Shown here in pieces: positions 36,095 to 45,883 of a DNA stretch of 64,000 nt. Position numbers and translations under genes: made by a program. Source of the stretch: Massilibacteroides sp. (lineage in GTDB: Bacteria; Bacteroidota; Bacteroidia; Bacteroidales; Tannerellaceae); NCBI RefSeq assembly GCF_028705895.1, contig NZ_JAQWCQ010000004.1, positions 39,738 to 103,737 on the forward strand. The letters are read 5' to 3'. Position 1 is the first letter of the stretch; the number at the start of each line of letters is the position of its first letter. The notes under the pieces were generated by a model. The model did no database searches and had not been told where the DNA came from. It saw nothing but the letters and a program-made list of their open reading frames with translations.

Positions 36095-37045
36095 ATGGAT
36101 AGAAAAATCTTATATCGTTTTTTCTCTGGGACAGCTTCTTTTGAAGAGGAAGCTGCCGTTTGTGATTGGGCAGATGGCTCCGATGAGAATAAAAAAGAAA
36201 TAATAAGAGAGAGAAAATATTTTGATCTCCTGTTGTTTCGAAAACAAGAACATCTTTATCCAGTTAAGAAATCCAATCGGACTAATCTACCTTATATTTT
36301 ATATAAGTCTTTGATGATTGCTGCTGCTATCTCCGTTTTATTTGTTTCTCTTCTTTATATATATGATAATATAAACGAAAAACTTATAGAAGCCGAGATT
36401 ACAGATAATAAGATAACTGTCCCTCCCGGTCAGCGGGTTAATTTGACATTGTCTGATGGTACGAATATCTGGTTGAATGCTTGTAGTGAGATGATATACC
36501 CGTCATCTTTCAGAGGAGAGAAACGTATTGTTTCTTTAAAAGGAGAAGCTTATTTTGATGTAGCCAAAAATGAAGAACATCCTTTTATAGTAGAAACAAA
36601 TAAATGTGATATTAAAGTTTTAGGCACTAAATTTAATGTGCAGGTAGATGAAATTAATTGTGACTTTGCTGTCGCACTCCTTGAAGGAGCGATCGAATTA
36701 ACCAATAAATTAAATGACGAACCGATAGTTTTACTTTCTCCTATGCAAAAAGTAGAATTGAAAAATGGCCGCTTTTTCGTTGACTCTATTCGTGACTTTG
36801 ATAGTTTCAGATGGAAAGAAGGGTTGATTTGTTTTGAAAATATTCAGTTCACAGAGTTGATGAAACGATTCGAAAAAATATATGACATACGTATTATTGT
36901 ACAGAATAAAGCACTCAAAGATTATGTATGTAGTGGGAAATGTCGTGTAGCTGATGGCGTTGATTTTATCTTACATGTTTTACGTAGAAACAGGGATTTC
37001 TCCTTTGAAAGAAATGAGGATAATACGATTATCTATATAGAATAA
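36095..37045 (+). CDS. FecR-type anti-sigma factor
   Basis: The track begins at a GTG at 36080; the ATG at 36095 (MDRKILYRFFSGTASFEEE) is the family-type start, giving 316 residues. The N-terminal cytoplasmic part binds the ECF sigma factor. A membrane helix (LMIAAAISVLFVSLLYIY, about residues 75-95) is followed by the FecR domain (TVPPGQRVNLTLSDGTNIWLN ... KGEAYFDVAKNEEHPF). The C-terminal DUF4974 domain (LICFENIQFTELMKRFEKIYDI) receives the STN signal from SusC in the periplasm. It lies 57 bases after the sigma gene on the same strand. Confidence 0.92.
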   Translation: MDRKILYRFFSGTASFEEEAAVCDWADGSDENKKEIIRERKYFDLLLFRKQEHLYPVKKSNRTNLPYILYKSLMIAAAISVLFVSLLYIYDNINEKLIEAEITDNKITVPPGQRVNLTLSDGTNIWLNACSEMIYPSSFRGEKRIVSLKGEAYFDVAKNEEHPFIVETNKCDIKVLGTKFNVQVDEINCDFAVALLEGAIELTNKLNDEPIVLLSPMQKVELKNGRFFVDSIRDFDSFRWKEGLICFENIQFTELMKRFEKIYDIRIIVQNKALKDYVCSGKCRVADGVDFILHVLRRNRDFSFERNEDNTIIYIE

Positions 37046-37113
37046 ATGTCTAACCTTAAATTTAAAAGAACATGCCTATGACATAGAATATGCCTTAATC
37101 ACAAAACTAAAAA

Positions 37114-37142
37114 AGGCGATGAATCTCGACCATTCACCGCCT
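37114..37142 (+). promoter_or_regulatory. Hairpin in the susC leader
   Basis: AGGCGATGAAT (37114-37124) pairs with ATTCACCGCCT (37132-37142), an 11-bp stem with one A-C mismatch and a 7-base loop, 38 bases before the susC ATG. It is not followed by a T run, so it is more likely a leader structure or antisense target than a terminator. Confidence 0.45.
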
Positions 37143-37179
37143 GATGATTAACACTCTTAAAAAAATGTATTAACCTTAT

Positions 37180-40100
37180 ATGTACAAAGTTATGAATAAA
37201 ATCTCTTTGTCGCGATTTTGCTGTGTACCGAAATCACGACGTAAACAATTATTCAGGATTATGAAGATAACCTATCTTTTATTATTTGTCGGCATTTTCT
37301 GTTTACATGCCGAAAACACAATGTCCCAGAATATTACCCTGCGAGGTAATAACTTGTCAGTGAAAAACTATTTGAATACTATTGAAGAACAAACAGAGTT
37401 CCTATTCATTTATGATGCTGATGTTAATGTAAACGAAAAAATCTCAGTAGATATGGTCGGTAAACCAATCCTTGAGGTTTTGGATAATCTCTCATCCCGA
37501 TTAGGCCTGACTTATTATCAGGAGGGAACGTATATTGTTTTGTCAAAACGAAAGAAACCCTCCGGGAATGTACTTCCAATCGTAGCGCAACAAAAGAAAA
37601 CAATTACAGGTATTGTTACTGATGCTTTAGGCGAACCTATTATTGGGGCCAATGTAATTGAAAAAGGGACAACCAATGGTCTTGTGACGGATTTTGATGG
37701 AAATTTCTCTATAGAAGTTGACGCGGATGCTATAATTCAGGTTTCTTATATCGGCTATAATACGCAGGAAGTAAAAGTTGGGAGTCAATTGTCTCTGATA
37801 ATTAAACTTGTAGAGGATACGCAGGCTTTGAGCGAAATCGTAATCGTTGGATACGGAACGCAGACTAAAGTTAACTTAACTGGTGCAGTTGGTACTATAG
37901 CCAAAGATGATTTGCTTGACCGTCCTGTGACGAACGTTTCTTCTGCTATTCAAGGCCTGACTCCCGGGGTTACCGTCACTTCCGGAACAGGTCGTCCTGG
38001 TCAGGATGGTTCTACCATTCGCATACGTGGGGTAGGGACATTAAATACGGCTGATCCGTATATCCTTGTTGACGGTATCGAAACAGGAACAATTAATCAG
38101 ATTGACCCGAATGATATAGAATCTATGTCTATATTGAAGGATGCGGCTTCTGCTGCAATTTATGGTTCGAAAGCGGCCAACGGAGTAATTCTTATAACGA
38201 CAAAACGTGGAAAGATAGGTAAGCCTACTGTTTCATATAGTGGCAATGTGAGTCTGTCGAACGTGGCAACATTGATTGACCGTCTGAATTCTTACGATCA
38301 TGCACGCTTATATAACTATGCGTTGACGCAGGATGGATCAGCACCTCGTTTTACAGAAGAAGATATTCAATTATTTAAGGATGGTACAGATCCCTATGGT
38401 CACCCGAATACGGTTTGGACAGATTATATTTACAGAACAGGATTTATGCATAAACATAACCTGAATGTGAGTGGAGGTTCGGAAGATGTGAAATATATGG
38501 CTTCAACCGGATTTTTAGGACAGGAAGGAACCTTGAAAAATTCAGATAGACAACAATTTAATATGCGTACGAATCTGGATATCAAACTGTCTGAGAAATT
38601 TAATATGCGTACCAATATGGCCTTTATTCATAACAATTACTCTGATCCTAATGCTTCTTATGGTGGGGGATATTCAGGATTTATATGGCAGGCAGATCGT
38701 ATTGCTCCCTGGATTCCGTATAAAAAAGAAGATGGTACATATGGATCTATCTCTGACGGAAACCCGGCTGCATGGATTGATATTGATAGTAGAATAAACT
38801 ATACACAACAGAACTTTTCAGGAGCGTTGGCCTTTGATTATAATATTCTTAAAGATTTGACCTTTACACTTCAAGGTGCATACGTGACAGATATTAAAGA
38901 AACAAAGGATTTCCGTAAAGAATGCTGGTATGATGATGTAAACTATCATGGGCCTGATCAATTAACAGAAACAATAGCACGATGGAGTCGTTATACGCTT
39001 GATGCGTTGATGAACTATAGTAAAACTTTCAATCAGGATCATAACTTTAAGGTTATGACAGGTTATAAGATTGAAAAATATAACAGCCGGGAACTTAAAG
39101 CGTTCAGGAAAAGTTTTCCGAATAGTTCGTTAACTGACCTGAATGCCGGCGATGCTTCCACACAGACAAATAGTGGTTATTCAAGGGAATTAGCAATGAT
39201 GTCTTATTTTGGTCGTATAAATTATGACTATCAAGGAAAGTATTTGTTTGAAGCGGATTTCCGTGCTGATGCTTCTTCTCGTTTTGCCAAAGGATATCGT
39301 TGGGGATATTTTCCTGCATTCTCTGCGGGATGGCGTATTTCTGAAGAAGGTTTTATGGAAAAATCGAAAGACTGGTTGCAATCATTAAAGATAAGAGCTT
39401 CTTGGGGGCAATTAGGAAATCAGGAGGCTTTGTCTGATTATTATCCATCTTTGACGACTCTGTATATTGGAAAAAACTTCCCGTTCAATGACGTATTGCA
39501 TCAAGGAATTACTCAGACAGCCCACAAAATTTCAAGTATTTCATGGGAGAAAGCCACAAACTGGGGAGTCGGTTTTGATGCCAGCTTTTTGGATGAGTTT
39601 ACTTTCACCGCTGAATATTATGATCGTAAGACAACAGGGATTATTATGAATGTTCCTGTTCCTAAAACGTTTGGAACTACAAGTGCTTATCAAGATAATG
39701 TCGGGGCATTACGTAATAGTGGTATTGAAATGAGCTTTAGTTGGAATCACCCGTTTAATAAAGATTGGAGAATGGGTATTCATGCTAATTTCGCTTACAA
39801 TAAAAATAAATTATTGGATTTGGGAGGTGTTGATGAAACGATTGATGGTTATATGATTAACCGTGTTGGTGAGCCTTACCAATCATTCTATGTATATGTT
39901 GCTGATGGCTTGTTCCAAAGTGATGATGAAGCTGCTGCTTATGAGTCAGAATATGGCAATCCATGGTCTTTGCCGTTCAAAGGCGGTGACCTTAAAATAA
40001 AAGATGTGGATGGCGATAAAAAGCTGACGGAGGATGATCGCGTAGTAAGAGGTTCGCAACAGCCGAAAGGCACATACGGTCTAACTCTGGCTGGAGGTTG

Positions 40101-40548
40101 GAAAAACTTTGATGTGTCAGTCTTTATGCAAGGGATAACAGGAACAAACCGTTACTTCGATTATACCGTTAGTGGTTTGTTTGAAGGAGAAACATCCCAC
40201 CCGAGTTCAAATTGGTTGAATGCCTGGACACCCGAAAATAAAAATACGGACTGGCCGCGTGTTTTTTTAGATGATAGATCTGTTAGTGCGCCCAATAAAG
40301 CCAGAACAACTTTCTGGTGTATGAATACTAATTACTTGCGTATAAAGAATATTAATTTCAGCTACACTTTGCCTAAATCGATTCTTGGTAAATTAGGTAT
40401 CGCTAATGCTAAAGTCTATTATACGGGTGAAAATCTCTTTACAATTGATGATCTGCCATTCAATGTTGATCCTGAATCAGCTTCGGGTAACCTGAATGTT
40501 TATCCAATCAGTAAAAGTCATTCTTTCGGTATTAATGTAACGTTCTAA
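37180..40548 (+). CDS. susC: SusC-family TonB-dependent transporter with STN signalling domain
   Basis: Outer-membrane glycan importer of 1122 residues. A long signal region (membrane segment LLLFVGIFCLHAEN, about residues 33-46) precedes an STN domain (about 50-125, NITLRGNNLSVKNYLNTIEE), which signals to FecR. A carboxypeptidase-regulatory-like domain follows (about 140-215, ITGIVTDALGEPIIGANVIE). The TonB box region and plug begin at SEIVIVGYGTQTKVNLTGAV, and a 22-strand barrel ends in SHSFGINVTF with a terminal aromatic. Presence of STN shows control by the upstream sigma/anti-sigma pair rather than a hybrid two-component system. susD follows 12 bases later. Confidence 0.95.
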   Translation: MYKVMNKISLSRFCCVPKSRRKQLFRIMKITYLLLFVGIFCLHAENTMSQNITLRGNNLSVKNYLNTIEEQTEFLFIYDADVNVNEKISVDMVGKPILEVLDNLSSRLGLTYYQEGTYIVLSKRKKPSGNVLPIVAQQKKTITGIVTDALGEPIIGANVIEKGTTNGLVTDFDGNFSIEVDADAIIQVSYIGYNTQEVKVGSQLSLIIKLVEDTQALSEIVIVGYGTQTKVNLTGAVGTIAKDDLLDRPVTNVSSAIQGLTPGVTVTSGTGRPGQDGSTIRIRGVGTLNTADPYILVDGIETGTINQIDPNDIESMSILKDAASAAIYGSKAANGVILITTKRGKIGKPTVSYSGNVSLSNVATLIDRLNSYDHARLYNYALTQDGSAPRFTEEDIQLFKDGTDPYGHPNTVWTDYIYRTGFMHKHNLNVSGGSEDVKYMASTGFLGQEGTLKNSDRQQFNMRTNLDIKLSEKFNMRTNMAFIHNNYSDPNASYGGGYSGFIWQADRIAPWIPYKKEDGTYGSISDGNPAAWIDIDSRINYTQQNFSGALAFDYNILKDLTFTLQGAYVTDIKETKDFRKECWYDDVNYHGPDQLTETIARWSRYTLDALMNYSKTFNQDHNFKVMTGYKIEKYNSRELKAFRKSFPNSSLTDLNAGDASTQTNSGYSRELAMMSYFGRINYDYQGKYLFEADFRADASSRFAKGYRWGYFPAFSAGWRISEEGFMEKSKDWLQSLKIRASWGQLGNQEALSDYYPSLTTLYIGKNFPFNDVLHQGITQTAHKISSISWEKATNWGVGFDASFLDEFTFTAEYYDRKTTGIIMNVPVPKTFGTTSAYQDNVGALRNSGIEMSFSWNHPFNKDWRMGIHANFAYNKNKLLDLGGVDETIDGYMINRVGEPYQSFYVYVADGLFQSDDEAAAYESEYGNPWSLPFKGGDLKIKDVDGDKKLTEDDRVVRGSQQPKGTYGLTLAGGWKNFDVSVFMQGITGTNRYFDYTVSGLFEGETSHPSSNWLNAWTPENKNTDWPRVFLDDRSVSAPNKARTTFWCMNTNYLRIKNINFSYTLPKSILGKLGIANAKVYYTGENLFTIDDLPFNVDPESASGNLNVYPISKSHSFGINVTF

Positions 40549-40560
40549 TTGTAACCAGAT

Positions 40561-42255
40561 ATGAAACTAACAAAAATAATAGGCCTGGCCTTATGCCTGG
40601 CCGGAACAGGAGTTCTGAGTTCCTGTGATGATTTCTTTGATGTCTATCCTAAAGATCAATTAACGCCTTCTACTTTTTGGAAGACGAAAAGTGACGCGGA
40701 TGCAGCTGTAACTGCGGCCTACGAATGGTGGGTAAATAACTTGTTGGGCTCAAAATTTATCTTTTATGAAGATTGTATGTCCGATATCGGATTTAACTAT
40801 ACAAATGCATCACAATATAAGATGGCGGGAAATGGAGCCATATCTCCATTCTCTACTCCCAATTATTACCAATACGAAAATATTCGCCGTTGTAATTTTG
40901 TAATTGAAAATATAGATAAAATTCCTGTTTCGGAACTTTCTGAAACAGAGAAAAAGGAATTTTTAGCACAAGTACGTACAATTCGTGCTTATCACCATGC
41001 TTATTTAGCAACATGGTACGGTGATGCGGTGATTGTGGACTTTCTTCCTCAGTCGGCAGAAGAAGCAAAACTTCCAAGAGAACCGGAAGCAAAGGTGAAA
41101 GAATATGCCATGACTGAATTGTATTGGTGTGCAGAAAATATTTCTGAAAAGCCAGCAGAAAAAGGACGTATTGGAAGAGGAACCGTATTGTCTATGATTG
41201 CTCGTTTCAATCTTCTGTGGGGAAATTATGCGGAAGCGTTGGATGCAGCAAATAAGATAATTGCCTTAGGGCAATATTCGTTGGATAGTGATTTCCTTAA
41301 GATGTTTTCAATGACAGGACAAGATTCAAAGGAAGTTATTTATTCCTATCAACATTTAAAAACTACATTCAAATATTCCGATGTAATTCGTTTTTACAAT
41401 AATGCAGATGGTGGATGGGCAAGTTTTGTCCCTACACAAAATCTGGTTGATATGTTCGAGATGAGTAATGGAAAAACGATTGATGAAAGTGATTCCGGTT
41501 ATGATCCTGTTCATCCATTTTATAATCGTGATCCACGCTTGAAAAATACAGTGATTTACTCCGGTCAGGATTGGATAGGCCGTAATAATGTTCCTCGAAT
41601 TTTTAACACTCTTGACAAGTCACTTCCTAACGGATCTTTGAATAATGATTACTATATTGCGGCTAATAATGCTTCCCATACGGGGATGTTGTGGGCAAAA
41701 TATTTGTATCCTAATCAATCGCAGTATTCTACATCTATGAATGATGATGCTTTGTGTCCTATCATTTTCCGTTATGCTGAAGTATTACTTACCAAGGCAG
41801 AGTGTTTGGTGGAGTTGAATCAGAGTTTGTCTGAAGCTCTGGATATCATTGACCAATTACGCTTGCGTGGCGGACATGTTGCTCTTGACCGTACAAAATA
41901 TACGACACAAGCCAAAGTACGCGAGTTGGTAAGGAAAGAACGTACAATTGAGTTGGCCGGTGAAGGTTTCCGTTATGAAGATATTGTTCGTTGGGACGAA
42001 TATGACGCAAACGGAGCCAAAACCGGCAGAAAGGTGGCAGAATCGGTTATGCCGGGAGACCTTCTTCGTCTCTGTGGAACTGTGGACTATGAAGAGCCGG
42101 ATCCTGACCGTCGTGCTATCATTAATTTGAATGCTGCCCGTGAAGACCGCTTGGTGGAAGTTCGCTATTTTGATAAGAAACAATTCCACTTACCGATTCC
42201 ACAGGCCGAAATGGATGCTAACCCTCAATTGGTGCAAAATGCTGGTTATAATTAA
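40561..42255 (+). CDS. susD: SusD-family glycan-binding lipoprotein
   Basis: Surface lipoprotein that caps SusC and binds the glycan. The 564-residue protein has a lipobox LSSC (C22) followed by DDFFDVYPKDQLTPSTFW, the usual SusD start with an acidic export signal. TPR-like helices follow (FLAQVRTIRAYHHAYLATWYGDAV), and the C-terminal segment RKERTIELAGEGFRYEDIVRW is the family hallmark. It ends with the HLPIPQAEMDANPQL motif. No SusE/F-type lipoprotein follows; a phosphoesterase gene lies 12 bases downstream. The sugar cannot be told from this protein alone. Confidence 0.95.
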   Translation: MKLTKIIGLALCLAGTGVLSSCDDFFDVYPKDQLTPSTFWKTKSDADAAVTAAYEWWVNNLLGSKFIFYEDCMSDIGFNYTNASQYKMAGNGAISPFSTPNYYQYENIRRCNFVIENIDKIPVSELSETEKKEFLAQVRTIRAYHHAYLATWYGDAVIVDFLPQSAEEAKLPREPEAKVKEYAMTELYWCAENISEKPAEKGRIGRGTVLSMIARFNLLWGNYAEALDAANKIIALGQYSLDSDFLKMFSMTGQDSKEVIYSYQHLKTTFKYSDVIRFYNNADGGWASFVPTQNLVDMFEMSNGKTIDESDSGYDPVHPFYNRDPRLKNTVIYSGQDWIGRNNVPRIFNTLDKSLPNGSLNNDYYIAANNASHTGMLWAKYLYPNQSQYSTSMNDDALCPIIFRYAEVLLTKAECLVELNQSLSEALDIIDQLRLRGGHVALDRTKYTTQAKVRELVRKERTIELAGEGFRYEDIVRWDEYDANGAKTGRKVAESVMPGDLLRLCGTVDYEEPDPDRRAIINLNAAREDRLVEVRYFDKKQFHLPIPQAEMDANPQLVQNAGYN

Positions 42256-42267
42256 TCCTATAGTTTG

Positions 42268-43434
42268 ATGAAGAAGATTGTTTTATTATTATTTCTTGCA
42301 GTTGCCGCTCAAGTGGCAACTGCGCAGATAAAGATTCTGTACGGTCCTTATCTGCAAAATGTGAAAGACGCAGAGGCTACGATTGTCTGGGAAGCTGATA
42401 AACCATCTGTCGGATGGGTAGAATTAGCCCCTGATGACGGGACACATTTCTATGGTGAAGAGAGGCCGAAGTTTTTCGATACGACCAATGGCGTTAAGAA
42501 TACGTCTTTGCTTCACTCCGTAAAGATAAAGGGACTAAAACCGGCTACGACCTACCGTTATCGTATCTATTCTCAGGAGGTGTTGTCGCACGAAGGTATT
42601 TCCGTAATATACGGACGTGTAGCTGCATCTGATGTTTATAAGAAGAAACCGTTGACTTTTACGACCTGTGATCCCGATAAACCGGATATGTCTTTTCTTA
42701 TGATCAATGATATTCATGGACGTGAAAATATTATCACTAAACTTTTGAACGCTGCGGATTATAAGAAAAAAGATCTGATAATCTTCAATGGAGACATGGT
42801 TTCGGAGTTTAAAGACCGGGAAACGATCTTTAATGGGTTTATGAAAGAAAGCATAGACTTGTTTGCTTCCGAGCAACCGATGTATTATGCGCGCGGCAAC
42901 CATGAAACCCGTGGGGAATTTGCCACTTCGTTTCAGAACTATTTTTCTCCTAAAGAACCATTCTTGTATTATGTATTCAAGCAAGGACCTGTTTGTTTTA
43001 TCATGTTAGATACAGGAGAAGACAAACCTGATTCGGATATCGAATACAGTGGTATTACCGACTACGACGGTTATCGTACCGAACAGATGGAATGGATGAA
43101 GACTCTTCGTGATAATAAAGATTTCCAACAAGCCCGATTTAAGGTGGTAATTGCGCATATGCCGCCCTCTAAAGAACCGGGAATATGGCACGGACAAAAA
43201 GACGTTTTGGATAAATTCGTCCCTATCCTGAACGAAATCGGGGTTGACTTAATGCTGTGCGGACATCTTCACCGTAATGTGTATGAAGAACCCAGTTCAT
43301 TAATTAAATTCCCGGTATTGGTTAATTCTAACAACAGTGTTGTTTCTGTAAAAACAGAGGGCAATCAACTGAATTTAGAGGTGCTGGATCTGGATGGTAA
43401 AGTTGTAACAAAGAAATCTTATTCAGCAAAATAG
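42268..43434 (+). CDS. Secreted calcineurin-like metallophosphoesterase with N-terminal FN3-like domain
   Basis: The track starts at a TTG (42265); the ATG at 42268 is the likely start, giving 388 residues. The signal peptide ends VATAQ. Residues about 22-130 are a purple-acid-phosphatase/FN3-like domain (LYGPYLQNVKDAEATIVWEA, LKPATTYRYRI). Residues about 145-370 form the binuclear metal phosphoesterase fold with all five motifs: NDIHGR, FNGDMVS, ARGNHETRG, VIAHMPP and CGHLHRN. As the third gene of the susCD operon it probably removes phosphate from the imported glycan or a glycoconjugate in the periplasm. The substrate is inference only. Confidence 0.9.
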   Translation: MKKIVLLLFLAVAAQVATAQIKILYGPYLQNVKDAEATIVWEADKPSVGWVELAPDDGTHFYGEERPKFFDTTNGVKNTSLLHSVKIKGLKPATTYRYRIYSQEVLSHEGISVIYGRVAASDVYKKKPLTFTTCDPDKPDMSFLMINDIHGRENIITKLLNAADYKKKDLIIFNGDMVSEFKDRETIFNGFMKESIDLFASEQPMYYARGNHETRGEFATSFQNYFSPKEPFLYYVFKQGPVCFIMLDTGEDKPDSDIEYSGITDYDGYRTEQMEWMKTLRDNKDFQQARFKVVIAHMPPSKEPGIWHGQKDVLDKFVPILNEIGVDLMLCGHLHRNVYEEPSSLIKFPVLVNSNNSVVSVKTEGNQLNLEVLDLDGKVVTKKSYSAK

Positions 43435-43462
43435 TTTTATCAGAAGAAAGAGAAATTGTGCT

Positions 43463-43509
43463 AAAAAGCCACGTTATTTCGGAACAAGTCCGGGATAACG
43501 TGGCTTTTT
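43463..43509. terminator. Bidirectional terminator between the sus operon and the GH92 gene
   Basis: AAAAAGCCACGTTAT (43463-43477) and ATAACGTGGCTTTTT (43495-43509) form a perfect 15-bp stem with a 17-base loop. A run on one side and T run on the other let it stop both convergent transcripts. Confidence 0.9.
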
Positions 43510-43543
43510 ATCTGTTTGTCCTCTCTTGGAGGAATCGTCCAAA

Positions 43544-45883
43544 TTATTCTTCGCTTAACGAGTAAGGACGATCTGTTCCTTTAAATACCCGTTGTTTATT
43601 GGGCTTGGAAGACATGGTAAATTCCAATATGCCTCCGTTCATTATGTCTTCTTGGGTAATATAACCTTTGGTATAAGGCTTGCCGTTTAGTTTAACCGCT
43701 TTGACATAGCGGTTTTTATCGCTGACTTTGTCGGCTTTGATCGTTAGCGAGTTGCCGTTTTCCAATTGAACTTTCATGTAGGGTAGGTAAGGAGCTCCTA
43801 ATACGTATTGGTTTGTTCCCGGACAAACGGGATAGAATCCCATGGCAGAAAGGATATACCACGCCGACATCTGCCCACAGTCATCATTTCCACACAATCC
43901 ATCAATGTTGTTCTTATACATACGGTTCATGATTTCGCGTTGCCAGTATTGTGTTTTCCATGGAGCCGAAGTCCAGGCATAAAGGAAAGCCACATGATGA
44001 CTTGGCTCGTTACCATGTACATAACCTCCTAAAAGACCTTCCTTGGTTACATCTTCCGTATGGGCGAAAAACTCATCAGGCAAATGCATATCGAACAAAG
44101 AATCCAAGCGGTTCACGAAAACTTTATCTCCTCCTGTCAGTTCAATCAGCGAATTGACATCGTGGGGAACGTATAACGAATAATTCAACGCATTACCCTC
44201 AATAAAGCCCTGTCCATGCGTACTCATCACATCGAAGTTTTCTTTCCACTCCCCGTTAGTATAACGTGGACGGGCAATTCCCAGTTTCGTGTCAAAAATA
44301 TTCTTGAAAGAATTCGCTCTCTTCTTGTAGGTAGCAGCCGTTTCAGTATTACCGGCTGATTGAGCCGTTTTGTAAATAGTCCAGTCGTCATAAGCATATT
44401 CGAGCGTCAGAGAAGCTGAACTTCCGCTTCTTTCAATAGGAACATAACCAAGTTTCATATATTCTCCTGTCCCTTCATAATAAGGAATCGTAGAACTGTT
44501 AACCATCGCTTTCAATGCCTCTTTCTTGTTGATCGGTAGCCCTTTGGCAATCGCATCAGCTAATACGGATACCGAATGGTAGCCAATCATACACCAGTTC
44601 TCATTTGCCATATGGCTCCATACCGGAAGTGCTTTATGTACACTTTGTTCTCCATGTTTCATCATTGAGTTTACAATATCTGTATTGACCTGACGATTGA
44701 TGATATTGAATAGCGGATGCAAAGAACGATAGGTATCCCAAACGGAAAATACCGTATAATTAGTGAAGTCTTTTGCCTGATGAATATTCTGATCTACTCC
44801 TCTGTATTGACCGTCCACGTCAGTATAGATACTCGGATTGATCATCGTATGGTATAGCGAAGTATAGAGCATAGCTAATTGATCATCCGTTCCCTTTGCA
44901 TCGATCAGAGCTAAAGCATCACTCCAATCCTTATTGGCCGCAACAGCTAACTCATCAAAAGATTTACCTGCCGTTTCAGCCTGGAGATTCATCACAGCGC
45001 CTGCGCTACTTACCCCGGAAAGAGCAACTTTTATTTCAAGATCAGCAGATGCGTTCGGATCAAAATCAAAATAAGCCACTATTCTTCTGCCACCGATTTC
45101 AGGGAAATTATGCTTCTGGTCGAATTTCCGGTAGAATCCGCTATATTTCACTTCTCCTTTTTCTTCAAATCCATAATTTTTTATTGGTTTGGAGAAGGAA
45201 ACAGCGAAATAGGTATAATTCGTTCTTGCCCATCCATTGGTTATACGATAACCCGTTAACAACGTGTCGTTTTCAACACGGATACTTGCCCAAAGCACTT
45301 TGCCGTCATAATTGTAAATGCCATGAATCAGATCAAGAAGTATCCGTTGGTTTGTCTCTTTGGGATAAGTATATTTATGCACCCCTGCACGTTTGGTTGC
45401 GGTAAGTTGAGCTTTAACTCCATAATCGGCAAGCATCACTTCATAATAACCCGGACGGGAGATCTCTGTATCATGCGAAAAGCGCGAACGATAACCATGA
45501 TCCGGATCAGTCATTGTTCCCGGGTTGAGGCGTAACTCTCCGGTGGTCGGCATAATCAATATATCACCCAGATCGGAATGCCCTGTTCCACTGAAATGCG
45601 TATGACTGAACCCTACAATCGTACTGTCTTTGTGTTGATAACCGGCACAATACTCATAAACGCGAGCTTGATATTTTCCATCTACATTATGAGGGATCGT
45701 ATCCGTATCCGGACTTAATTGTACTAAACCAAAAGGAACACAGGCCCCGGGAAAAGTATGCCCCATTCCATTTGTCCCGATAATCGGATTTACGCGTTCT
45801 ACATTGGTTACCTGAGCGCTAAGCGTATTGGTTAAACTACCTGCTATTGTCAAACAGAAAATGAGTTTTCTTACATTTATCAT
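43544..45883 (-). CDS. GH92 alpha-mannosidase (secreted)
   Basis: GH92 enzymes are calcium-dependent exo-alpha-mannosidases acting by inversion, mostly on alpha-1,2, 1,3 or 1,4 linkages of N-glycans and fungal mannan. The 779-residue protein has a signal peptide ending TLSAQ. The N-terminal beta-sandwich starts VNPIIGTNGMGHTFPGACVP. The (alpha/alpha)6 catalytic domain has FSVWDTYRSLHPL, the catalytic-acid region GYVHGNEPSHHVAFLYAW and the aspartates of CGNDDCGQMSAWYILSAMGF. Convergent to the sus operon and sharing its terminator, it is the one glycosidase of the locus. Linkage specificity cannot be read from sequence. Confidence 0.95.
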   Translation of the reverse strand: MINVRKLIFCLTIAGSLTNTLSAQVTNVERVNPIIGTNGMGHTFPGACVPFGLVQLSPDTDTIPHNVDGKYQARVYEYCAGYQHKDSTIVGFSHTHFSGTGHSDLGDILIMPTTGELRLNPGTMTDPDHGYRSRFSHDTEISRPGYYEVMLADYGVKAQLTATKRAGVHKYTYPKETNQRILLDLIHGIYNYDGKVLWASIRVENDTLLTGYRITNGWARTNYTYFAVSFSKPIKNYGFEEKGEVKYSGFYRKFDQKHNFPEIGGRRIVAYFDFDPNASADLEIKVALSGVSSAGAVMNLQAETAGKSFDELAVAANKDWSDALALIDAKGTDDQLAMLYTSLYHTMINPSIYTDVDGQYRGVDQNIHQAKDFTNYTVFSVWDTYRSLHPLFNIINRQVNTDIVNSMMKHGEQSVHKALPVWSHMANENWCMIGYHSVSVLADAIAKGLPINKKEALKAMVNSSTIPYYEGTGEYMKLGYVPIERSGSSASLTLEYAYDDWTIYKTAQSAGNTETAATYKKRANSFKNIFDTKLGIARPRYTNGEWKENFDVMSTHGQGFIEGNALNYSLYVPHDVNSLIELTGGDKVFVNRLDSLFDMHLPDEFFAHTEDVTKEGLLGGYVHGNEPSHHVAFLYAWTSAPWKTQYWQREIMNRMYKNNIDGLCGNDDCGQMSAWYILSAMGFYPVCPGTNQYVLGAPYLPYMKVQLENGNSLTIKADKVSDKNRYVKAVKLNGKPYTKGYITQEDIMNGGILEFTMSSKPNKQRVFKGTDRPYSLSEE

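Noticed and set aside
44896-45405. 169-residue plus-strand ORF within the GH92 gene
   Set aside because: Antisense shadow with no domain, signal or ribosome site; the GH92 frame is clearly the real one.
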